NCBI GenBank assembly: GCA_002341805.1
Contig: DDOS01000017.1
Span: 1-6,142, forward strand
From: Aquificaceae bacterium UBA2488
GTDB taxonomy: Bacteria; Aquificota; Aquificia; Aquificales; Aquificaceae
Direction: 5' to 3'
DNA: 6,142 nt
Below are positions 1 to 6,142 of the stretch, one piece after another. How positions within the stretch are numbered: position 1 is the stretch's first letter; each line of letters opens with the position of its first letter. Below the pieces are notes generated by a model. That model saw nothing but the letters and a program-made list of their open reading frames with translations. It had not been told where the DNA came from and did no database searches. A program made the translations under genes and the position numbers.

Positions 1-2217
1 GATTTTGATAATACAGAATATATATTATCCATAGGAACTGCCCCTGCTCAAGCAGGAAACCCTTTTAAGCGTCAAGGAAAACTAATAGCAAGAGCTAGAA
101 CTGAAGGACCATTGAAAAAAATTGTGGTGGTGACTCCCACTGCAGTTAATACAGATAATATGGCGATAGGTGCCAAATACGAGTGGGTACCTGTATACCC
201 AGGTCAAGACTTGGCCTTTGTTATGGGGCTTTTTAGATACATAATAGAAAACAATCTATACAACGCTCCATATCTATCCATACCAAGCGAAGAAGCTATG
301 AAGGCTGCCAACGAAGTAAGTTATACCAACGCCACTCACCTTGTCATACAAGACGCTGGAGATGATTATGGGAAAATATTAAAAGACCAAAGCAGTGACC
401 CCCTTGTGATGGATGCTGCTTCAAACTCTTTACAACCTGCCAAAAATGTAAAAACTGCTGTGCTTTTTGTAAACCAACAAATAAGTGCCAACGGCAAAAC
501 CTATCATGTGAAAAGTGCAATGGAACTTCTAAAAGAGGCTGCTTTTGAACACTCCTTGGATGAATATGCCAATATGTGCGGTGTACCAAAAGAAACCATA
601 ATTCGCATTGCAAAAGAGTTTACCTCTTATGGACGAAAAGCTACCACCGATATACATGGAGGGGCTATGAACACCGTAGGTATGTATGCAGCTTATGCGG
701 TGGCTATGCTAGGAGCCATGGTAGGCAATATGAACTATAAAGGTGGTATGGCTATAAAAGGTGGGGCTTACAACGCTTACAAAGGACCTGTTTATGATTT
801 ACTTAATTATGATGGAAAAGTAAAAACCCATGGGGTTAGAATAGACAGAGCTGGATTTAAATACCAAGATACATCTGAGTATAAAATCAAAAAAGCTCAA
901 GGGCTAAACCCTTATCCTGCTAAAGATAAGTGGTATCCATTCTCAAACGCTATAGAATCAGATTGGATAGCTTCTGCTGCCCATGGATACCCATATAAGC
1001 TAAAAGCACTTATCACTGTAAACTCAAACCCAGCCTATGCTCAATCAGGCTTTTCAAATGTAATAGAGTATTTAAAAGACCCAAAGGTAATACCTCTTTT
1101 CATTGCCATAGATCCGTTTATAAACGAGACAAGCACCTATGCGGATTATATAATACCAGACAATGTATTGTATGAAGAATGGGGAGCTATGGCTCCTTGG
1201 GGAGCATACCTTACTAAGATAACCACCATAAGATACCCTACCATTCAAAGCCCAAATGCAAAGTTTAAGAATGGTGAGTCTATATATGCCGAATCTTTCT
1301 TTATAGAACTTGGGAAAGCCTTAAACTTACCAGGCTTTGGAGACAGCGCTATAAAAGGGGCGGATGGCAAGATGTATCCTCTTGATAGACCTCATGATTT
1401 TTATATTAGGGCTTTTGAAAACTTAGCTATGCAAGAAAGTCCTGTCCCAGATGCCACAGATGAAGATATAGAGCTTGCAGGACTTACCAATTGGGTATCT
1501 TTGTTAAAAGCCATAAACGGGAATAACTGGCGGAAAGTAGCCACTATAATGAGTAGAGGTGGAAGATACGCACCCTACGAGACCGCTTATGATGGAGAGT
1601 ATGTAAACCACAAGTATAAGAAAATCCTTAAGATATATAATGAGGATCTTGGTACCACTCAAGATGCCATAACTGGTGAGTATTATAGCGGTATTCCACG
1701 ATACATAGAAGGTCCTATATGTGCAGATGGCACGAGCCTTTGGTCAAAAGTGGATAGAAACCAATACTCTTTGATAGCCTTTGGCTATAAATCAAACGTC
1801 TTATCATCTCCAAACGCTTCCTCAGACAAGCTAAGAGATATAAAACTATCCACATATATAGATATAAACTCTCAAACCGCTAAGAAGTCTGGTATAAAAT
1901 ATGGAGACCTTGTAAAAGTATCAAACCCCTTTGGTCAATATATAATAGGCATAGTTAGAGTAAAAGAGGGTATAACACCAGGTACCATTGGCATAGAGCA
2001 TGGGCTTGGAAGATTGGCAGAAGGAGCAGATACCATATACATTGGCAAGAAGGTATTACCAGCTATGCCACTTCGTCAAACGGGTGTCAACATAAACATG
2101 CTTGGTATACAAGACCCAGCAAGACCAAAAGGTCACGTACTCACAGATTTTGTAACAGGAGCCACCGCCAGAAATACTATACCAGTTAAGATAGAAAAAA
2201 TAAGAAGCTTAGCTTAA
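1..2217 (+). CDS. ttrA: Tetrathionate reductase catalytic subunit TtrA-like molybdopterin oxidoreductase (5' partial)
   Basis: Catalytic subunit of a DMSO-reductase-superfamily molybdoenzyme, closest by eye to TtrA, which reduces tetrathionate to thiosulfate at the periplasmic face. The reading frame is open from base 1 and already codes for family sequence there (GTAPAQAGNPFKRQG near codons 12-26), so the gene starts upstream and the TTG at 112 is internal. 738 codons are present; TtrA proteins are about 1,000 residues, so the Tat signal, the N-terminal [4Fe-4S] cysteines and the Mo ligand are outside the window. Family marks seen: NATHLVI (328-348), HGGAMNT, the NSNPAYAQSG segment (from 1021), ADYIIPDNVLYEEWG (1141-1185), WRKVA with SRGGR (1528-1566), and a C-terminal molybdopterin-dinucleotide-binding domain (about 1756-2200) ending in TGATARNTIPVKI. 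TtrB and TtrC partners, if present, lie upstream, as in the ttrBCA order of Salmonella. The substrate is inferred; related enzymes act on arsenate, selenate or sulfur compounds. Family 0.9, tetrathionate as substrate about 0.5. Confidence 0.85.
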   Translation, partial: DFDNTEYILSIGTAPAQAGNPFKRQGKLIARARTEGPLKKIVVVTPTAVNTDNMAIGAKYEWVPVYPGQDLAFVMGLFRYIIENNLYNAPYLSIPSEEAMKAANEVSYTNATHLVIQDAGDDYGKILKDQSSDPLVMDAASNSLQPAKNVKTAVLFVNQQISANGKTYHVKSAMELLKEAAFEHSLDEYANMCGVPKETIIRIAKEFTSYGRKATTDIHGGAMNTVGMYAAYAVAMLGAMVGNMNYKGGMAIKGGAYNAYKGPVYDLLNYDGKVKTHGVRIDRAGFKYQDTSEYKIKKAQGLNPYPAKDKWYPFSNAIESDWIASAAHGYPYKLKALITVNSNPAYAQSGFSNVIEYLKDPKVIPLFIAIDPFINETSTYADYIIPDNVLYEEWGAMAPWGAYLTKITTIRYPTIQSPNAKFKNGESIYAESFFIELGKALNLPGFGDSAIKGADGKMYPLDRPHDFYIRAFENLAMQESPVPDATDEDIELAGLTNWVSLLKAINGNNWRKVATIMSRGGRYAPYETAYDGEYVNHKYKKILKIYNEDLGTTQDAITGEYYSGIPRYIEGPICADGTSLWSKVDRNQYSLIAFGYKSNVLSSPNASSDKLRDIKLSTYIDINSQTAKKSGIKYGDLVKVSNPFGQYIIGIVRVKEGITPGTIGIEHGLGRLAEGADTIYIGKKVLPAMPLRQTGVNINMLGIQDPARPKGHVLTDFVTGATARNTIPVKIEKIRSLA

Positions 2218-2246
2218 GGTTTATAAATAGTGGAGGGGCTTGGGAG

Positions 2247-2714
2247 CTACTTTAAATAGGTTTCTATGCTTTTATGAACAAAACCCTCTAAAGGAGCTTT
2301 ATATCTTATCAGATCTCTTACTATAGAAGAGCTTATGTGAATAAACTCCTGGCTTGGCATCATGAAAAGTGTCTCTAACCCACCTATTCTATAATTGCTC
2401 ATGGATATTTGAAGCTCATATTCAAAATCTGTAAAAAGTCTAACACCTCTCAAAATCAAGGACATATTTTTAGACTTAGAGTATTCCACAAGGGTATTGT
2501 CAAAAGTATCCACATATACATTGTTTAGATTTTCGGCTTTTATAATGATATCAAATAATTTTTTTCTAAATGCTATATCAAACATAGGGTTTTTGTGGGG
2601 ATTTGAGGCTATAGATATTATTACAAAATCAAATATCTCGGAGGCTCTTTTTACAATATCCACATGTCCTAAGTGAGGTGGATCAAAGGTTCCTGGGTAT
2701 ATGATACCTTTCAA
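2247..2714 (-). CDS. coaD: Pantetheine-phosphate adenylyltransferase (CoaD)
   Basis: Cytosolic enzyme that transfers AMP from ATP to 4'-phosphopantetheine to give dephospho-CoA, the penultimate step of coenzyme A synthesis. The 155-residue length is normal for bacterial PPAT. Visible motifs: PGTFDPPHLGH (residues 7-17) with the nucleotidyltransferase HxGH (H14-H17); NPHKNPMF with K41 matching the phosphopantetheine/ATP-contacting lysine; RGVR (89-92); DFEYE (96-100); the ETLFMMPSQE segment (114-123); and ISSSIVRDL (127-135). The start is TTG at 2714-2712: the family's conserved N-terminus (MKGIIYPGTFDP) begins exactly there and no ATG fits. TTG overlaps the TGA stop of the upstream iron-sulfur gene by four bases (TTGA), so expression probably depends on translational coupling. 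The GGD commonly seen near the C-terminus is replaced by YKAPLEG, a modest deviation. Last gene of the visible operon, convergent with the TtrA-like gene. Confidence 0.96.
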   Translation of the reverse strand: MKGIIYPGTFDPPHLGHVDIVKRASEIFDFVIISIASNPHKNPMFDIAFRKKLFDIIIKAENLNNVYVDTFDNTLVEYSKSKNMSLILRGVRLFTDFEYELQISMSNYRIGGLETLFMMPSQEFIHISSSIVRDLIRYKAPLEGFVHKSIETYLK

Positions 2715-3361
2715 AAACTAATCAGCTCCCTTATAAGTGTGGCAGGGTGTACTTCCTTTGGGCATACATTGTTGCATTTATTACAAGATAGGCAATGCAT
2801 TATTTTTGAGTTTAATGCTTCTAAAAGCCTAAAACCATGTTTTTGATCTCTTGGGTCTATGTATAGTTTATAAAACTTTGCAAAGAAAAGAGGACCTGCG
2901 TAAAATTTGTCTTTTACTTCTGGACAAAAACTCTGACAAGCATAACAAAGTATGCAATCAGAGGCATTTTCTATATGATGGCTTAACTCTGGGTCTATCT
3001 TGGTGGGTTGTTCTTTTGGATATACCCATATCTCGTAATCCTTAAAGGATCTTACCATATTACTAAGATCCACCACCAAATCTTTTAATATAGGAGCGTT
3101 GTTTAGCGGTTCTATCAAAATGGGCTCTTCTTCCAAAGTGTAGGGTAAAAGCTGTTCTTTGCAGGCTAACTTTGGAAAACCATTTATATTAACAGCACAA
3201 GTGCCGCATATTCCGGCTCTGCAAAAATGTCTATAAGATAAAGAGGGATCTATATACTCTTTTATATAATGTAATGCATCTAAAAGCGTCATACCATCTT
3301 TATATGGTATTTCAAAGCTCTCTAATCTATCGCCCCTTCTTATCTTTAATAATATATTCAT
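2711..3361 (-). CDS. Fumarate reductase/succinate dehydrogenase-type iron-sulfur subunit with an extra cluster cysteine
   Basis: Electron-transfer subunit of the FrdB/SdhB family, 216 residues (family usually about 230-250). An N-terminal ferredoxin-like domain carries the [2Fe-2S] ligands C47, C52, C55 and C67 (CRAGICGTC, then C67). The C-terminal domain has two CxxCxxCxxxCP motifs: C136/C139/C142/C146 and C190/C193/C196/C200. In classical SdhB/FrdB the second motif lacks the cysteine at the C193 position and binds [3Fe-4S]; here all four are present, so a second [4Fe-4S] is predicted. The ATG at 3361 is chosen because it overlaps the stop of the upstream gene (ATGA) and gives the usual short N-terminus; an in-frame GTG at 3424 would run 66 bases into that gene. 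No flavoprotein or membrane subunit is nearby. Likely roles are fumarate reduction/succinate oxidation (reductive TCA in Aquificales) or a related flavoprotein partner; which one cannot be told from the window. Confidence 0.9.
   Translation of the reverse strand: MNILLKIRRGDRLESFEIPYKDGMTLLDALHYIKEYIDPSLSYRHFCRAGICGTCAVNINGFPKLACKEQLLPYTLEEEPILIEPLNNAPILKDLVVDLSNMVRSFKDYEIWVYPKEQPTKIDPELSHHIENASDCILCYACQSFCPEVKDKFYAGPLFFAKFYKLYIDPRDQKHGFRLLEALNSKIMHCLSCNKCNNVCPKEVHPATLIRELISF
2726..2732 (-). promoter_or_regulatory. Ribosome-binding site of coaD
   Basis: AAGGGAG on the minus strand, within the end of the iron-sulfur subunit gene and 11 bases before the TTG at 2714-2712. The spacing is slightly long, but with the TTGA stop/start overlap it supports the unusual TTG start of coaD. 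Confidence 0.6.
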
Positions 3362-5550
3362 TTTTCCAAATATGTATTTACAATGTACTCTCTTCTCATA
3401 ACATTGGTTTGGATAAGCTCCCACAACACGTCAAGTCTTTTAAACCAATAGTTGTTTATGGGCTTTTTGGAAGCTAACACTATACCAAATTGTCCATGCA
3501 ATCCAAAAGAGCTCATTATAGGCTTCATATAATTATAAATATAGTTTTCTATACCAGCGGGGTTTATATTCATCTGTTGATTGTTGCCAGTGTTTAGCGT
3601 CAAAACAGGTGGAGGTCCCATCATCTGAATAATATCTCCTGGAAACATAGGGGTGGCATTACCGTAAGTGTATTTAAATCCCACTTTTCTAAGAGCAGTT
3701 TCTAAGCTTTTAACACTAACTTTGTTTATGCTATACTCATAATCTTGATCTTCTATAGACCAATCTAAGCCTTTTCTCACTTTAAGATAAGGTCTATCTT
3801 TGTTTGGGAATGTGGTTATAAGTATGCCTTCTTCATCTAAAAGCTTTAATAGCTCTTTGAAAAATTCAAAAGGGTGCTCCACTTTTGGTATTATATTTTC
3901 CAAAAGCACGATACCAAAAGATCCATATTTAGTTTTTAAGCTTTTAATATAACGCTCATCTATATGAGGTTCTACTTCTACATTCGCTTTTAGGGCTTTT
4001 TTGACTTTAGAAGCTTGAGATTCTGAAGCTTCCACTCCCACAGCTTCTAAACCAAACTCCTGAGCTACTGCCAATAGCTTACCACTGTTAAAACCCATAT
4101 CTAAAAGCTTTTTACCCTTTAAAGAAGGCTCCATTTCTAAGAGGGCTCTTATGGTAGGATATGTATATATGGTAAATATGTTTGATATACCGAGCTTTTC
4201 TTTGTTATCCATTTTGTCAAGCTCTTCTATATCCTTTGTATCGTAAAACATTTTAAGGGGTTCTTTAGTTAGCATATCGTCTAAGCTCTTTTTCACCACT
4301 CTTGGAAGTGAGAATATGGACCCGCAATAACTACATTCCCAAAGTCTATAACCATAAGATTTTTCTATCTCTTCAAAGTATACACCTTTTTCTTTACACA
4401 CGGGGCATTCGGTGGGCATATCTTTATCAGGGTTTTCTACATAATACATAATGGTTTTTAGTTTTTGTATAACCTCATCTATATCTATATTATCAAAACA
4501 TGGACTATAAAATTTTTGTTTTATCTGGGCTTCTTGACAAGGACCTGCTATAGCGTGTTGGATACATGGAGCAGAGCATACTTGACCTAAATATTTCGCA
4601 TAAACAGGCTGGGAAGTGGTATAACTCATCTTGGGAAAATGTTGGGCTTCTGGGGCAACACCACCAGATATTACCACGCAAGGTTTTTTAAGGGCAGCAG
4701 ATATATGTGGGACTACCGTATCTGCGGATATTACCCCGTCCACTTGCTCTATGGCGGCCACTAAGTATTGGGGCTTTTCCATATATGGAGATAGATTTTC
4801 CACATCCATCGCATAAAGCTCTTTGGAAATATCCACTGCTGGAGATTCCCATTTTGGATGTGCTGTTATAAACACGCATTCATCTTGTAGTTTTTCTATA
4901 ATCTTTGCTATTAAATAAGGAGGCAGTGTTCTATGTATGGAAGAAGCCACTAAATGTGTTAGTATGATTTTTTTACCAGGATTTTCTTCCCTTATTTTAT
5001 CTATTATAGGTTTCATATAATTAATGGCTTCTTGCTGTGGTATTACCACTGGGTCTTTATCTTTTATGTCAAATTGTCTAAACTTAGCAGACCAAAAATC
5101 CACCAAGTTCATGGAGTTGTAAAAATAAGAACCCACATACTCATAGCAATCTGCATAATAATCTACTTCTTTAAACTTAGAGTATGACACTGGGGTGTAT
5201 ATAAATTCATCTATATAAGGGTTGCCCTCTAAGAGGTTGTATCCTGGTCTTGTTTCCATGATTATATGGCTTTTAGGATATTTTAATTTTAAATGTTTTA
5301 AAAGCGGCGTAAACATCAAAGAGTCCCCAAGGGCAAACAGGTTTAGTATAAGGATAGTTTTGCCGTTTAAGTCTTCTCCATAATATTCTTTTGGCAAAGC
5401 TGAGACTTTGGTTTGCTCATAGTTTTCTCTGGGTAATTGAGCCATTAAGTCTCTGGCTATCACATAACGGCTCTTCTCCATAAAGTTATGAAAATCCGCA
5501 CCACCTGCGTAAGGGTGCTTAAAATTTCTTTTAACTTTTATAATCTCCAT
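3358..5550 (-). CDS. GT9-family glycosyltransferase fused to zinc ribbon and SAM-dependent methyltransferase
   Basis: A 730-residue, three-domain cytoplasmic protein with no signal peptide or membrane segment seen. Residues about 64-370 resemble GT9 (ADP-heptose:LPS heptosyltransferase) proteins: ILNLFALGDSLMFTPLLKHL (67-86, with G75-D76) is the N-terminal motif, and ISADTVVPHISAALKKP (274-290, with D277, T278 and H282) is the sugar-nucleotide-site motif. A cysteine-rich stretch (C325, C329, C338, C351) follows, as in many GT9 members. Residues 382-409 form a zinc ribbon (C382/C385 and C406/C409) of the kind preceding methyltransferases in polysaccharide gene clusters. Residues about 480-585 are a class I methyltransferase: motif I LLDMGFNSG (482-490, N488 replacing the middle glycine), acidic E507 in VGVEAS, and a later ENIIPKVEHP segment followed by GILITTFPN. 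The last 100 residues are unassigned, with a Pro/Asn-rich stretch at 645-665. The ATG overlaps the stop of the SapC-like gene (TAATG) and has a good ribosome-binding site. Probably transfers and methylates a sugar for a surface glycan; acceptor and sugar are unknown. Confidence 0.85.
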   Translation of the reverse strand: MEIIKVKRNFKHPYAGGADFHNFMEKSRYVIARDLMAQLPRENYEQTKVSALPKEYYGEDLNGKTILILNLFALGDSLMFTPLLKHLKLKYPKSHIIMETRPGYNLLEGNPYIDEFIYTPVSYSKFKEVDYYADCYEYVGSYFYNSMNLVDFWSAKFRQFDIKDKDPVVIPQQEAINYMKPIIDKIREENPGKKIILTHLVASSIHRTLPPYLIAKIIEKLQDECVFITAHPKWESPAVDISKELYAMDVENLSPYMEKPQYLVAAIEQVDGVISADTVVPHISAALKKPCVVISGGVAPEAQHFPKMSYTTSQPVYAKYLGQVCSAPCIQHAIAGPCQEAQIKQKFYSPCFDNIDIDEVIQKLKTIMYYVENPDKDMPTECPVCKEKGVYFEEIEKSYGYRLWECSYCGSIFSLPRVVKKSLDDMLTKEPLKMFYDTKDIEELDKMDNKEKLGISNIFTIYTYPTIRALLEMEPSLKGKKLLDMGFNSGKLLAVAQEFGLEAVGVEASESQASKVKKALKANVEVEPHIDERYIKSLKTKYGSFGIVLLENIIPKVEHPFEFFKELLKLLDEEGILITTFPNKDRPYLKVRKGLDWSIEDQDYEYSINKVSVKSLETALRKVGFKYTYGNATPMFPGDIIQMMGPPPVLTLNTGNNQQMNINPAGIENYIYNYMKPIMSSFGLHGQFGIVLASKKPINNYWFKRLDVLWELIQTNVMRREYIVNTYLEK

Positions 5551-6142
5551 TAGCCTAACCTCTTTAGATATCTTATAAATTCTATATTTAGAAGCGAAGA
5601 AGCTACGTTGTATATGACAGCGGTAACTCCGCGCCTTGTTAGGTCATAGAGCTTTTCTGGAGATACACCCAGCAAGACTCCTGGATCTGGCATCACAGCC
5701 CCTTCTATAAGAAACTTTTCATCGTTGTCTATCTTTAGCTCTAAATCCGTTTGTCTTAGGATTTTAAGATCATACATCTCTTTTATAAGATTTGCCGATA
5801 TCTCAAAATCTTGATAAAAAGCCACAGCCCTTTGGGATATGTTGTTGAGGTGAGGAGTAGCCTCCCCAAGTACGTTTATAAATTCCATATCTTCACATTC
5901 GGTGGCTTCTTCTGGCATCTTATCGTAAAATAGCACTATATTGTTGGTGGATTTATCTCTTATGGCACCAAAAGGATAAAAATCTAAAACCTTTGGTCTA
6001 TGTTCTATTTTCCAAGCGCCATCTTTAGTAAGATAGTGATTTTGATCCCCTCCAAGCACCGCAAAAGCTGCAAACACCCCCTCATGGTGAGCAAACACCA
6101 CAGGATATAGCGAAGACAAATAAGCCATCTCCGACATGCCAA
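5550..6142 (-). CDS. SapC family protein (5' partial)
   Basis: Member of the SapC family (named for an S-layer-associated protein of Campylobacter fetus; the biochemical role of most members is unknown). Numbering from the ATG at 6137, 195 residues are visible. SEMAYLSSLYPVVF (2-15) matches the family's SEF...YPIVF block in spacing. It is followed by LTKDGAW (36-42), YPFGAI (54-59), GEATPHLNN (91-99), VMPDPGVL (148-155) and the C-terminal RRGVTAVIYNVASSLLNI (168-185). Family proteins are about 230-250 residues, with roughly 30 residues before the SEF block. The frame stays open through 6142 and no ribosome-binding site is visible before 6137, so the true start probably lies outside the window. 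ATGs at 6137 and 6128 are weaker alternatives; the GGAG before 6128 is too close. No signal peptide or transmembrane helix is visible in this part. First visible gene of the operon, coupled to the glycosyltransferase/methyltransferase gene, which suggests surface-layer or surface-glycan work. Confidence 0.82.
   Translation of the reverse strand, partial: GMSEMAYLSSLYPVVFAHHEGVFAAFAVLGGDQNHYLTKDGAWKIEHRPKVLDFYPFGAIRDKSTNNIVLFYDKMPEEATECEDMEFINVLGEATPHLNNISQRAVAFYQDFEISANLIKEMYDLKILRQTDLELKIDNDEKFLIEGAVMPDPGVLLGVSPEKLYDLTRRGVTAVIYNVASSLLNIEFIRYLKRLG
5559..5565 (-). promoter_or_regulatory. Ribosome-binding site of the GT9/methyltransferase gene
   Basis: AAAGAGG on the minus strand, eight bases before the ATG at 5550-5548. 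It lies inside the last codons of the SapC-like gene and supports the 5550 start together with the TAATG overlap. Confidence 0.75.

Noticed and set aside
112..114. TTG as the start of the TtrA-like gene
   Set aside because: The frame is open from base 1 and bases 1-111 already encode conserved TtrA sequence (GTAPAQAGNPFKRQG), so this is an internal Leu codon.
344..613. Minus-strand ORF of 89 codons
   Set aside because: Antisense to strongly conserved TtrA sequence, and its translation has no recognisable motif.
2205..2260. Possible hairpin and TAAATAG direct repeat around the convergent junction
   Set aside because: The inverted repeats are only 4-5 bp with poor loops and no T-run, and the heptamer repeat is expected by chance in AT-rich DNA.
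2851..3045. Plus-strand ORF of 64 codons
   Set aside because: Opposite the conserved cluster-binding region of the iron-sulfur subunit; no coding signal of its own.
3362..3424. Longer form of the iron-sulfur subunit starting at GTG 3424
   Set aside because: It would add 21 residues not typical of the family and overlap the upstream gene by over 60 bases; the ATGA overlap at 3361-3358 is the better start.
3274..3477. Plus-strand ORF of 67 codons
   Set aside because: Spans the antisense of two real gene ends; the hydrophobic content is a by-product of the opposite strand.
4631..4879. Short ORFs on both strands inside the glycosyltransferase domain
   Set aside because: They overlap the conserved GT9 motif region in other frames and show no family resemblance.

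Overview
The window is AT-rich and gene-dense, with heavy use of ATA (Ile) and AGA (Arg) codons in every gene. The gene content is a tetrathionate-reductase-type molybdoenzyme, a fumarate reductase/succinate dehydrogenase-type iron-sulfur subunit, and an operon of functionally unrelated genes joined by start/stop overlaps. This suggests a chemolithotrophic, probably thermophilic bacterium. An Aquificales member such as Hydrogenobaculum is my best guess (about 0.4). Campylobacterota are an alternative. The assignment is an inference from gene content and codon style, not from a marker gene.

Layout. Positions 1-2217 (+) hold the 3' three-quarters or so of a TtrA-like molybdopterin oxidoreductase; its N-terminus lies upstream of the window. 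After a 29-bp convergent gap, the rest (2247-6142) is one minus-strand operon, read from right to left. It starts with a 5'-truncated SapC-family gene (5550-6142). Next is a 730-residue protein that fuses a GT9 glycosyltransferase, a zinc ribbon and a SAM methyltransferase (3358-5550). Then come an FrdB/SdhB-like iron-sulfur protein (2711-3361) and coaD (2247-2714, TTG start). Consecutive genes overlap by 1, 4 and 4 bases (TAATG, ATGA, TTGA), so translational coupling is likely. No promoter, terminator, RNA gene, mobile element or CRISPR array could be supported, and no stretch above 300 bases lacks a gene.

How the genes may work together. SapC and the glycosyltransferase/methyltransferase plausibly form a cell-surface (S-layer or surface glycan) pair. 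The FrdB-like protein and CoaD belong to electron transfer/central carbon metabolism and coenzyme A synthesis, with no obvious link to the surface pair. The TtrA-like enzyme belongs to a separate, convergent transcription unit for anaerobic respiration of a sulfur or related oxyanion. The most notable points are a native fourth cysteine in the third cluster motif of the FrdB-like protein, predicting [4Fe-4S] in place of [3Fe-4S], and the SapC plus three-domain glycosyltransferase pair.
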